A stretch of 64,000 nt of DNA from Channa striata. Its lineage: Eukaryota; Chordata; Actinopteri; Anabantiformes; Channidae. The translations under genes were made by a program, and so were the position numbers. The notes below the pieces were generated by a model, which saw nothing but the letters and a program-made list of their open reading frames with translations, searched no databases and was not told where the DNA came from. Positions 7,749-20,200 of the stretch are shown piece after piece (position 1 is the first letter of the stretch; every line of letters starts with the position of its first letter). The stretch covers positions 1 to 64,000 of the forward strand of contig CM065174.1 in assembly GCA_033026295.1 (NCBI GenBank). The letters run 5' to 3'.

Positions 7749-10030
7749 ATTGGAGAAAACATACGCACTAGTGGACTGTGTAGTCCAATGTCAAAAGGAT
7801 GACTCTCGAGATAAGTTGCTAGCCTCCGTCACCAAGCACAAAAGTAAAATACACATTGGAGAAGACACAATTTCAAAAACAGGGGTGGTCACGGGTCCAT
7901 GTGACCAGTCGATTTCACTGGCCAAAGTTTGTCTGGATGAAGACTACTCAACTTTGGCAATGCCACCCAAGACGGTCACACTTTGAAAGGACAAAGATGG
8001 CGGAGGAACCTCTACACCAACTCCGCTTCCCAAGAGGACACTAAGAATGGACACTAAAATGATACGGAATCCCTGTGTAATGGACGATTCCCTCATGAAC
8101 CTGGAACCGTTGGAGGAAGGAACTAAATCCAACGGAGAACAATCGTGGCATTCTTCACAGTCGCATAGCGACTGGATAACACAAATTAGGGTAGAAGAAA
8201 GACCGATACTTATCCACGACCCCAGTCCACTTTTGAAACCTACTCCAACAAAGGGAGTAAAAACTCCTGGACCATGCGAGGATACATCCATTCCCTTGAT
8301 TCAAATAGATGACACATCCAGGGATTCCTTAACCAAGGAGGTTCCAGCACCACCAAAAGAACAGACTACACAAGCTTTAACATCTATAGCACCATTATTT
8401 GACACTCAAACAACGACAACACACCAAATTGAAAGACCAACAAGACCTGTGTTTCTGGACACCGCTAAAAGGGTGGAACAAATTCTGAACAAGATGGTAT
8501 AGGAAAAGTACATTTATAGAAAACAATTTAATTATCTAAAAGGAAGCAGTACTCCAAGGCCTAGAAGGTTCTATCTATTACCAAAAATACACAAAGTCCC
8601 AGGGGAATGGAGTAGGCCCCATGAAATCCCCCCGGGTAGACCCATAGCCTTGGACTGCGAAAGCGAAACATACCATGTAGCTGAATATTTAGAGCATTTT
8701 TTTTAACCCAATTTCGAATAAACACCAAGCTACGAGAAGGACACTTACGATTTTATTGCTAAAATTCAAAAGGCCCCAATTCCTAAGGAATCCTTTTTAT
8801 TCACAATAGACATCAACAGTCTGTACACTAATATTAAAACCCAAGCCGGATCTGAGGCGGTGAAAACGTGGTTCCTAAAACAACCAAACCCAAAAAGGGC
8901 GGATAAATTTCTGCTACAATTGTTGGAAATGAACCTGACAAAAAATGACTTTGAATTCAATTCAGAATTTTACCTTCAGATCAAGGGAACTACTACTACT
9001 ACTATGCAAATATTTACATGGCAAATTGGGAACAGTCCACCACTCCATTAAAGCCACTCTTATTACTTTAGGTTTTTGGAGGATATATGGGGAGCCTGGA
9101 CTTAATCCCAACAAAAATTTATAGAGTTTCCAAACCATTTAAATTCACACCATCCATCCGTTAAAATTAAGTACACAGTTGATAGAGACAAGGTCAATTT
9201 TTTGGACACCCTAACTTACAAAAGGATCTGACTTTAACAACACAGGCCAATTGGATATTAGAGTCTATTTCAAAGACACGGATACGCATGCCCTTCTCTT
9301 TAAATCAAGTTTTCATCGTAAGCATACCTGTAAAGGCATTGTAAAGTCTCAGTTATTAAGATTCCGAAGGATACGCACAAAAGACGAGGACTTCAAATAA
9401 GCCACAACAACCCTATTTCTAGCACTTAAAAAAAGAGGGTATTTCAGACAGTTTCTATGGAATTCACTTAAATTATTCTCACGAACTAAAACACCAAATC
9501 AGGACCAAAAAAAAATTAAATCCCTTTATCTCTACTTATTCATCAATTAGTGTACAGCTAAATTAAATTATCAAAACCAATTTAGAGAATCTACAAAATT
9601 ACAGTTATTTCAGCCTACAGAAGAAATAAGAACCTAAAAGATTACTCGGTTAAAAGTAAATTGCCTACCCTTAACCCAGTACCCCCAAGAATACCGTGTC
9701 CAGAGTTCCACCCTGCCTCATGGATTAGGTGCAAGACCACAAATCAAAACCACAAAATACGACCATTAAAAGGAATTGCATTTATTATATTATTTGCTGC
9801 CAATGTAATGGCAAATATGTTGGAAAAACTAGAAACACAATTCAAATTAAATTACCTCAACACAGACATAATATTAAAAACAAAAGAGAGACGCACACAT
9901 ATGTGGTTCATGATTTTTTACAACACGGTCTCTCCAACCTAATAATTATAGCCCTACAAATTAATGAGTTCTGGTCCACGAAGGAGCGAAAATTAATAGA
10001 AAAACAATGAATTAAGGAATTGAACACAAA
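7749..10030 (+). mobile_element. second Penelope-like element, 5'-truncated and decayed
   Basis: A diverged PLE of a different subfamily. An open stretch at 8047-8502 (Thr/Pro-rich, unassigned) precedes broken RT sequence. RRFYLLPKIHK is near 8560-8600, the motif A equivalent TIDINSLYTNI near 8803-8835, and a LQIKGT block near 8975. The catalytic YLDD equivalent near 9071 reads FLED. A GIY-YIG remnant (YIICCQCNGKYVGKTRNT) lies near 9785-9840. Many stops and frameshifts are present, and no single frame spans the RT. The 5' end abuts the telomere-type repeats at 7748. No telomeric repeat is seen at its 3' end. Confidence 0.85.
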
Positions 10031-10049
10031 ATTTCCTAAAGGCCTTAAT

Positions 10050-10640
10050 GAACAGTAGGGGTGTGGGTTGATACCAGGGAAGGGCAGCGCACAACCCTGT
10101 CTCGGACCATTGCGTGGTCCGTCTCCAGGGATTTGACAATTGACAAACTCAAAGTATCCAACGCCATAGAAAGTGTCCGACCGCCGCTTAAATTATCCGA
10201 CCGCCATAGAAAGTGTCGGACTGCCACAGAAAACATGGAAAACAAGGTTACGTTTGTTACTTACAGACATTGTTTCTTTCTGCTGATCGCCGTGACTCTG
10301 CCGGCTTCGTGATCTGCCTTCTCCAAATGCAGACAGTCTGCAGTGAGTGAACGAATGAGTGAACGAACGGAGATATCGTTCACCAGTTGACGGAACGAAG
10401 GTTACTGTTGTGCAGTGTGTGAGCCCATGAGTAACCTGCTCCGACCACTTGGAGGCCGCGTGCCATAATCCTCTTACGTCCTACTTGTTTGGAAGCATCA
10501 ACGGTTCGACCAATACGGGCTAATCTACCTAAATACGTTGTTTTCTGTACGTAAATACGTCGGTTTACGTAAACAGCGGGTTTTGCGTAGACCGCGTGTA
10601 GGTAGGTTTTACGTCTACGCGCCCGCCCCCGGTTTGGACA
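10050..10640. other. CpG-rich unassigned sequence with short repeats and palindromes
   Basis: No gene is recognised. A segment of about 40 bp built on CATAGAAAGTGT and TCCGACCGCC is repeated at about 10164-10225. Between 10530 and 10625 there are several TACGTA-type palindromes and a perfect 8-bp inverted repeat, GCGTAGAC (10585-10592) with GTCTACGC (10613-10620). It may be the 5' region of an unrecognised element. Confidence 0.4.
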
Positions 10641-12160
10641 GGTACCATAATATAATTAGTTGTGACAAATAAAATGAAGCCACAGTCTTTGAGCAGGACA
10701 CGTTCAAAGAGGAGAGGCACATAAAGCAATAAATCGTCAGTGAAAATACAGAGGCTGAAATTCAAACTTACTAGTGGGCAGAAAGTGGAGCAGGCCACAG
10801 ATGACTACCACCACATCCACTGCATGCAGGATGGCCCCTGTGGAGCATCCAGAATCCATGGCAGCCTGGAATCCCAAAGGACAAATGGACAGAAAAGTCA
10901 ACAGCAGTTTTTAAATGTTCGTTCACAGTCCCCATGGAACTTGGTCGTGTTCGACTGCTCCTCCATGCTAAGGTCTAGTCAGCCAATCACAGGCCAGACA
11001 CTCAATGCATGAATGCCTAATATGAACACCTAAATACTGAAAGTGCTTGTCCTGCTTGTTACTAGTCATATTGTTATCCAGACTGTGGAGACCTTTGTCA
11101 GGTGTTGGTAGGTTTCAAGTTATGTTACAAGTACAGTTCACAACGTTGTAACGTTTTTTTAACATTATGTTATGTGGTACCTTACACATGCAAAAGGAAT
11201 TACTGTTATTAGAAATAGCTTGAAGTATGTGAAGCTAACTAGCTGATCAATTTACAGGTTAAGCTTAGCTTCTTTGTGCTCCTGGTACTCTGGAAGCGGA
11301 GGTGTTTTGAAAGTGCACAGCAAAAGCACTGACACATTCACGTGTGGACAATATTGCCCACACACGTGTGTGAGTGTATATACGTATTGTGCATATACAC
11401 ACAGAGACGTAAAGAGAGTGAGACACACACGCTGAGCACAGCTGCTGAAAACACCGCTGCCCTGTGCTGCGCTTGGCTTATCTCCCATAAAGCTCAGTCT
11501 CTATTGGAAGCTTGTGGAAGGGTTGTGGCACAAATCAAGGCCATCATGGCAGCATACAGAGCGGGCCTCGAGGGACAACTCGGCTTTGACTTTGCAACAC
11601 TGCACGAATGACACACTCTCTCTTCTTAGCCTTAGGAAAAGGAGAAAGGAGGCATCAGGAAAAGAATAAGATGCCACAATTATCACACAGTCAGTTCACT
11701 ATTGTAAAGGTTGGGAACATTAGAACAACGAGGCTGATTTTAAGAAACTGCAAATCTTATAAAATGCCAGAGTGGAAAAACGGATGGACAAAATGATTAG
11801 AATCGCCTATTATGGGAAAATGTGGGGTTGCAACTAACGGACAACACAAGCCAATATGTGGGATACGTATTGGCATTGTGTTCTGAAGAATAACTCTTAT
11901 GTCACACTGTAACACATAATCTTTTGCCTGTGTTTTCTTACCGTACATCTCAACATGGTGAAGAATGACTGTTGATTATGCTGCACACCACTGATTCGAA
12001 ATAAACATCTGAATAACTTAAGAATAGCTGGCTGGGCCAGCTGAGGCTGTCAAACTCCACTGGCCTGGGTGCCAGCAGCTGCTCCTTTTAGCCACAAGAG
12101 GGCGCCAAGAGACCACACGTTGGAGGTGGATGCATCGGTAGAAACAGCAGCAAAGCCCAG
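10640..12160. other. intergenic sequence, nothing recognised
   Basis: Only short open frames without recognisable motifs. An ACGTGTG-rich stretch lies near 11340-11420. I see no conserved exon with paired splice sites. Confidence 0.4.
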
Positions 12161-12164
12161 CTTT

Positions 12165-12470
12165 GGAGATGTGTGTCTTCCACTGGTCCTACCACTCTGC
12201 CCAGTGTTTTGCTGTTGCTTTCGTTGCTCTGTTCTTTTCTCTCTCTTAACTTTCCACTCATCCCAACCGGTCAGGGCAGATGGCCATCCTCCCTGAGCCT
12301 GGTTCTGCTGGATGTTTCTTCCATTAGAGGGAGTTTTTCCTCTCCACTATTGCTGTTGTTTGTTGGGTTTTCTCCAAATGACTGTATAGTCGTGACTTTA
12401 TTATGTAAAGTGCCTTGAGATGACTTTGTTGTAAATTGCTGCTATATAAATAAAGTTGAATTAAATTTGA
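12165..12470 (+). mobile_element. Rex1-like LINE 3' tail
   Basis: This is the 3' UTR of the same LINE family found at 17.3-19.5 kb. It has a pyrimidine-rich lead, then GGGAGTTTTTCCTCTCCAC, then AAAGTGCCTTGAGATGACTT and ending TATATAAATAAAGTTGAATT. Only the 3' end is present, as expected for a 5'-truncated insertion. Confidence 0.75.
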
Positions 12471-14195
12471 TCAACAAATTAAACACTACACATCCCAGGG
12501 GCCACAATGAGAAATAAATAGAATCCATAGAATACGGTGATGGCCTGTGCACTCAATTCCATTCTTTATTCCCTAACCCTAACTACCTTAATGAGCATTA
12601 TCCTTTGTCATTTCTCCATGCTCCTGTCAAACTTTACAATCACAGCTGCTCCCAGTGAACCAATACTGACTACAACATACATTCCCACTGACTGTAATAC
12701 TTACAATATAGACTTTTTTATTTAGTCTTAAATTTCCATTCTCCACACAAATTCATGCCACTCATTTGCACATTTTTACTGCTGCTATGACAGAAATTTC
12801 CCCACTGTGGAATAAGTAAAGATTTATTTTATAAGTCCTTTGTAACAAAAATGAAAATAGATGTATCTAGATCCAAGACTTACTTTGTTGAACTGTTAAA
12901 TGACACAGGAGCACTTGCAAAAACATAGTTGTATCAAAAACATCTTTATTTCTGTCATCACAAAACAGTCACAACAATCACACTATTTTTTTCTTTCGAC
13001 TGATTCAATAAAAATAAACCCTCTGTGATAAAAGTCTAAACTCACTTTGCAGTTTCTCACAGTGCAGACAACAAAATTTTAATTCTTGTGCACAGGTGTG
13101 GCCAAATACAACCTGCAGATAAAAGCTCAAGCTGAAACACACTTACTGGAGATTACCTCGTGTACAAACTCATAATAAAGATTTGGATGACAGTGACAAC
13201 AAAACTCAAATATTTAATTCGTTTGTTAAATTTGTCTTTATTACTCATTTAAAATAAATGTATTCACCAATATCACCACTGGTTGTATTATAAATATATA
13301 AAGCATTAATTTGGGTAAGTGCTGGAGTGTGAAGACAGTCGAAACACTTTTGGAAATGAACTTTAAACACTAAAAAAATTTAAGACAACAGAAAACTGGA
13401 GCTGGCTCTGCTGAGTGCTTTTAAGTTTCTATATTAGGCTTTGCTGTCTCATGAATAGTAGCAGGATTGGGCTTTCAGTGAACTCAGAAGACACCTTAAT
13501 AGTGGTCCTGATGTTGTTGGTGACTTTGACTCATCATCTCCTCTGTCAACACTTTATTTATTGGAATTTATTTCAGATTGATAATAACGCAAAATACTTT
13601 GTGGGGCAGTTTTACTTCACAGATCCAAACAAACAACACTCTCTACAAATTTCCATATTTCATTTGCTACAGAAGAATAAAGAAAGAATGTCTGATTAGA
13701 ATAAATAAAACATGTAAATGCAAGTTTTACATGTCTGTTCCTGTTGACTGACATTTAATTAAAACTCATTAGTAACTTATTAACTCTGTAAAGACCTCGC
13801 AGTAAGACTATCAGGTCAGTGAGTAAGCATGTCAGAGTTCTATTCCAGAATACTTTTTAGTTCTTTTCATGTTTTCATGCTTAATACATCATCAGTAAAT
13901 AAACACACTACAGATGCTTGCCACTCATCCACTGCTCCCAAAACATGACCGCATGACTTTCACATAACCTCCCACTAACCCTAGATTTAGTCTCATGACC
14001 ACTACATTAATTTCAAAGCTATCATGAAACATTTTTCAACAAACTTCTTCAGATCTGAATCAATCAGGAACCAGCCGTCTTGTGTCTCACTAACACTGTC
14101 AGATAAATGAGATCAAGGTGGCTGCAGGGCTCAATAGGAAACACATGTTCTACACTGATGAGTTTATAGTTTAAATTTAACAAAACATTGTCTTT
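12470..14195. other. AT-rich intergenic sequence with a LINE-type tail
   Basis: A LINE or SINE-like tail (TTTCCCCACTGTGGAATAAGTAAAG) ends near 12835. A two-unit CCCTAA run lies at 12571-12583. The rest is AT-rich, with no recognised gene. Confidence 0.4.
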
Positions 14196-14198
14196 ATA

Positions 14199-14199
14199 T

Positions 14200-14279
<80 letters not shown>
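14199..14279. repeat. (AT)n microsatellite
   Basis: An almost pure AT dinucleotide run of about 80 bp. It generates an artefactual Tyr-Ile repeat frame on the minus strand. Confidence 0.97.
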
Positions 14280-14280
<1 letters not shown>

Positions 14281-17032
14281 TGTAAACATGGAATAATAAA
14301 AACTATTAATATAATGTGATTTTCATCTTTCACACATTAAAAAAATCTGATTTGATAGCCAGTTGTTCACAATCATTTCTGTCAAGTAAACTTATGACAT
14401 GAACATTTAAGAATTTACCGCTGACGCAGTGACACATCTATCTGACGAAAGCATCTTCACATAAACTCTAAAAATATGTGAAACCCTAAATAAAACACAA
14501 TCACAAATCAGCTGTAAAGTATTTAAATGCAGAAAGAAGAAAATAATGAAAAAAACAATATGCTCAAATACTTGTCTGATTAAATTAGTTTTTAGCTGGA
14601 ATGAATTTATTTAATTACTTAGATATTTCTGTTAAACACTTTGAAAAACATCCTGTGTCAGCACAAGTTGTGAATTGAGCTGGGAGAGGAGTGGAGCATG
14701 CAGCTGATGATTTGTAGCAGCTAGCCAAGTGTGAGCTCTCAGATTCACTGACTCATAATTTACTTTCCTACTAAGTATTTTGTTGTGTTCTACACTTATG
14801 TAGATGGATATTGTCTGTGTTTATACAATAATGTCATTAAATCTACCAGTGTTGTTGTCATGGTTACACTACTATAACTGATAGAGATATGCTTTGATTA
14901 GTTACTTATGCAACTGGGGGTAATCTGGAGTGAAACGGCACAATAACTACAGTTCAACTTCAATCAAACTGAAACTAAACCTCAGACCAGTCTATGTTTC
15001 TGGGACAGTGGATTGGACCAAACAGAGCAACAACAGTATTCTAAATTTGCAATATTTTTTATGATAATAAAAGACTGTTTTAATATAAAAACACCACCAC
15101 GTTTCTTCCACACACAGACAAACTGATTATGTTTAAAAATAAGAAAATTTCACAATAGATTCTTTGTGAAGACTTTTCACACATGTTATAAATCCTTTCT
15201 TTTTACAGCATTTTGCTACACGATTGTTAGATTTGTAAAACAACTCTCAGTTTTATAGAGTGGTTAAATACAAAAATAATGAGTAAAAAGACAACACCTG
15301 CTACACCTGTATGGCCACACTTTCCTGCACTCTGATGGAACATCAGATCAACACCTGTTACGCTATAGCCACATAAACATTTGCTCCCCGTTTATATGTA
15401 CTCTGAACTCTAAACTCTGACCCACAAAACTGGGAGATTCTCCAGGGTCCAGATGGTTTGAAAGAAGGTGGGACTGACATCTTAGTCAGAAAATAATGTT
15501 TATATTCTGGTTTTATAGCAATTATACAGCAAAGGACTGAAGCTTCGCATCTGTACTGACTGTGAAAACAGAGACAAGTTAAATGTCAGCGAAAAGTTTG
15601 ATATGAATTACAAAAAAGCCGAGAGCCACAGATGTTTTATGTGTGTGTGGTGGCTATGCTGGGTCAGCAACAAGCCCATCTGTCAACCTAGTGCTTAATG
15701 TATGATCCACACTGTCTGCGTTAGTTGAAACCCCAGTAGCAGCTTTTCTCACATGGTGAAAAAGCACAGAATTCAGTGAACGATAGGGGAAATACAATAA
15801 GTATTTCACTTTCTCTCTTACAAATTGCTGACAGAAAGTACTACGTGCTTGCTGCCACTACTTGACAGACCAGGCAAGCAGACCCAGCAGTTTTTCAATA
15901 TTAGCACTGGTTCTTTCACGTGGCCTTAGTGTGTTACAGTCTTCACATGGCATGTACATGTCATGGCTAACAAGAAGATGCGATCTAAACACTTCTCAAT
16001 CCTGGACAATCCCTCCACCCACTGCTGGTCAGAGGAGCATGGTCAACTGTACAACTCATCCACTTCCTATAAAGTGGAGAGGAAATAAAAGTGTAACTGG
16101 ACTTACACATCATGTCTCTTTGTATCACTGTGCAATACAGTGCTGTCATAATAATAACTTTTTTTTTAACAAAACCCATTAATCATTGCCTTCACGTTCC
16201 CGTCTTAACAACACTATATCATTATTCATCATGTCCTCACATCCAGCTGTTGACCATCACCAAAATAACTGCCCTGCTATCATCACTGCTGCTGCTTACT
16301 GTTAACCCATTTATTGTTACTCATATCTTCTTTGTTCTTATTGACAGATTTCAAAGGTTTTTATTATAGTACTGCTGTGGTCCTTTATTTTGGAGCAGAG
16401 AGCAGCTGTAACAATTTCCCTGTGGGATTAATAAAGTCCTTTAAATATGGAATTTACAGCTTTGTAGACTAGGCACACCATTATCTTCGTAGTGTACTCA
16501 TGATAGTCCCTGTCCCTTTGTCGCTCAACATTTAGTCTGACTCCATTACCCGTATGACAATGTCTCCATGCCATTTGACGTGACACAACAACACCAGCAC
16601 AGTTTTGTGGGTAACGAATTTGGTGATTTTCCTACAAGTAAATCTTTTCATCAGCTGATTTTTTTTCTGATCAACTAATTTATGTGACATTTTATCAGTA
16701 TCTGAGGCCAGATCACATCTCAACATGACACTTATAAAAATGTTTATAAGATTTACAAGCCAAAAGTGTGTATTAAATATTTAATTGCAGATCGTGTAGA
16801 TGTTTGGTATATTTCTAGACTTTTCTTTTATAATAATTATTTATTCTGTATTTGTATTTGTCCATGTTTTATTTAAGATCAAACCAGATTCACATGACAT
16901 CATGTGAACAAGAATTTACGAGCTGAAGAGTGCAAACAAAGATGGAAAATATTTCAGTTTTGCTCCTTAAAATCGATGACCTAACGGCTTCATGTTCCAG
17001 CAGTGTCCAAGAACACTGTAGAGGTCTAAATT
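14280..17032. other. intergenic or nyap2 3' flank, one LINE-type tail
   Basis: Mostly AT-rich sequence without recognised genes. A LINE-like 3' end (AGCTGTAACAATTTCCCTGTGG then GATTAATAAAG) covers about 16160-16445. TTTATT at 16840-16845 reads AATAAA on the minus strand, about 190 nt beyond the nyap2 stop, and is a candidate poly(A) signal for that gene. Confidence 0.4.
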
Positions 17033-17257
17033 TCAGATGGCAGTATCCCAGAAAACAGTAGTGGTTGTCTGTCCAGAGCTGGTGGGTGGGGCTGAATACG
17101 GAGGCGGCTGTTTCCTCTTCCAGCTTGGTAGAATGGGCATACTATCCTGTTTACAAAGATTCTTCTCTGGACGCTGTCGAGCTTTGATCTCTCGACATAA
17201 AACTCTTTTCTTCTCAATCATGTCCATCATGGTGACATCTCCACAAAGCCATGGCAT
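17033..17257 (-). CDS. nyap2: nyap2 terminal coding exon 6
   Basis: The acceptor TTTTTCTCCAG lies directly before the ATG at 17257, and phase 0 follows exon 5. The exon encodes MPWLCGDVTMMDMIEKKRV, a basic helix, DSMPILPSWKR, PPPYS and the C-terminus FWDTAI, with TGA at 17035-17033. The ATG is probably an internal Met rather than a start. Some mammalian isoforms end earlier, so use of this exon may be regulated. Confidence 0.82.
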   Translation of the reverse strand: MPWLCGDVTMMDMIEKKRVLCREIKARQRPEKNLCKQDSMPILPSWKRKQPPPYSAPPTSSGQTTTTVFWDTAI

Positions 17258-20200
17258 CTGGAGAAAAACAACACCTCAACATAAACATGCAAGAGTTAGG
17301 AGACACATATACAGTGAAATGATGTCTGGTGTTAAAAGCAGGATCACAGAGGTGGAATCTGATGCCCTGTTAGGCAAAGGGTTAGGTAAATTTCCCCACT
17401 CAGCGACACACCTGCTGAGAAACAAACTCTTGTAATTGGCGACTCCCTAGTCAGAAACGTGAGTTAGAGACTCCAGATGTCATCGTCAAATGTTACTCTG
17501 GGGCCACAGCGGGCGACATCAAATTCTATTTGAAACTCCTGTCTAAGGATAAATGTAGATACAGTAAGATTATTATTCATGCAGGAGCAAATGAGGCCCG
17601 ATTACACAAATTGGAGGTTACTAAAGCTAATGTTAAATCGGTGTGTAACTTTGCCAAAACAATGTCGGACTCTGTAGTTTTCTCTGAATCCCTGCCAAAT
17701 CTGATCATGACAAGAGTAGTTAATCATAATTACTTAATAAAATTTAGGACTTCTCCTCTTACCGAACAAAAACCTAAAACAATTAAATGTGGATCTCTCA
17801 TCTAAATATCTGTTAGTAAATGACTTGATAAGCGATTTACTTTGTCTTACTGAAGCCTGGTTGCAGCCGAAAGAAAATGTCAGTTTAAAAGAGCCAACCC
17901 CACCTACTGATATTAATTATCAGGTTCCTAGAAGCTCAGGCCGAGGTGGAGGAGTAGCAGCAATCTCTCACTCAAGCTTACCGATAAACCAAAGACCTAA
18001 ACATACTTATAACTCATTTGAGAGTCTTACTCTGAGTCTTTCACACCCAATTTGGAAAACTCAAAATCCACATCAATTTGTTGCTTATTCTAAATTTTTG
18101 ACTGAATTCTCAGATTTTCTAGCCGACTTAGTGCTTAGTGCAGATAAAGTCATCATAGTGGCTGACTTCAACATTCATGTAGATGCTAACAGTAACTCCC
18201 TCAACACGGCATTTACTTCATTATTAGATTCAATTGGTTTCTCTCAAAATGTAAAAGAACCCACTCATTGTTTTAGTCACACCCTAGACCGTCTCCTTAC
18301 ATACAGCATTGAAATTGATAATCTAACAGTATTTCCTCATATTTCTGTTCTCTCTTAACATTTTCTAATAACATTTAAATTTAATCTAATGGATTATACA
18401 GCAGTTAGTAAAAAGTTCCACTTCAGTACGTGCTTATCTGAAAACACTGAACAAATTTAAGGAAATGATCCCTTCATTATTTACTTCAACATGTACTGAT
18501 ATAACTGAGAGTAGCCCTGAGAGTAACTGTACTCCTGCACAAGTTGATTACCTGATTGATAATTGTGCAGCATTATTACGTACAATAATGAATGCTGTGG
18601 CCCCTCTGATAAAGAAGGCAGTAAATATGAACAGGCAATCTCCATGGTATAGCTTGCAAACCTGCAATTTAAAGCAGGCGTCACAAAAACTAGAAAGGAA
18701 GTGGCGTCCTATGTCTGAAAGACATAAGGGACTGGATGACCTATAAGTTACTTCTTCTAAACTCAGATAAAAGAGAAGTTATGGTGATTGGACCAAAAAG
18801 TCTAAGAAACATGTTTTCCAACCATACCGTTACTTTAGATGACATAACTCTGGCCCCCACCAGTACTACTGCAAGAAATCTCTGAGTCATTTTTGACCAG
18901 GATTTGTCATTTACCTCACACATAAAACAAATCTCTAGAACAGCCTTCTTCCATCTATGGAACATTTCCAAAATTAGCAGCATCCTGTCTCAAAGTGATG
19001 CTGAAAAACTGGTCCATGCATTTGTTCCTTCTAGATTGGACTACTGTAATTCACTACTTTCAGGCTGCCCCAGTAACTCTCTAAAAAGCCTTCAATTAAT
19101 CCAAAATGCTGCAGCAACACTACTGACTGGGATTGGTAAGAGAGATCATATTTTACCTTGTCTAGCTTCTCTCCATTGGCTTGCCATCAAATGTAGAATA
19201 GAATTTAAAACCCTTATTCTTACCTATAAAGCTCTAAACGGTCAAGCTCCATCCTACCTAAAAGATCTCCTTGTACCATATCATCCTACTAGACCACTTC
19301 GGTCCCAAAATGCAGGCCTACTTATGGTTGCCAGAATTTCCAAAAATAGAATGGGAGGCAGAGCCTTTAGCTATCAAGCTCCTCTCCTGTGGAACCAGCT
19401 AATATGTTGGGTTTTCTCAAAATGTCTGTATAGTCTTGACTTTATGTAAAGTACATTGAGATGACTTTGTTGTAAATTGGGAACATCTAAATAAAGTTGA
19501 ATTGAATATCAATAAGTGTGACAAAGGATTTAATTAGAGGATTTATTTACTTCTAAAATATTTGATATTTACGGACTGTTGTTGCTATAACCAGAAGCTT
19601 CTCTTCCTATCACTTTCACTTTTGACACATCTATCTACTAAAATCATCATGTGTGTTGTGGTGAAACTAAGATTTCAATTTCTTCTAAATGCATCCTGAA
19701 GACTGCCCCTTTTCCTTTACTTTATTATGTAAATTGCCTTGAGATGACTTTGTTGTAAATTGGCGACATATAAATAAAGTTGAATTGAATTCCCTGAGTA
19801 ACATCCGGCATGAATGACTGCTATGATACTGATTTGACTGTGTTGAAGGTGTATCACTCCTGCAAATGTTCCGTCCTGTGGAGATCCTTATCCCTAGTAA
19901 AGTCCTTTGGAATTTTAAGAAAATGGTCTGTTACGCTCCATAAAGTGCTTCTTGTTGGCCTTTGAATAAACTCCTGACAAAGTTGTATTGAAGTTATGTT
20001 AAAAAAAATGGGCTGCGACTAATAGTTCTGGGTGTGTTTAGTGCAACTAAACCAGAGATTTGGTAATTATGGGGGCAAACACAGTTTCATACAGACTCAG
20101 TTTGTGTTCAAATGTATTTGGTTAAAAAAAAAAAAACTATCGTTTAAATTCTTTATTTTCTGTTTATTCTTGGTATGATGATATGCATCAGTTTGATACT

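Noticed and set aside
7675..7986. Frame with Asn-Pro repeats
   Set aside because: The repeats are translated CCCTAA telomere-type units, and the rest is decayed PLE sequence.
14064..14333. Minus-strand 89-residue frame with long Tyr-Ile repeat
   Set aside because: It is a translation of the (AT)n microsatellite, not a protein.
17037..17435. 132-residue + strand frame at the left of the Rex1 LINE
   Set aside because: Its first 220 bp are the antisense shadow of the nyap2 terminal exon; only the last part is LINE-derived.
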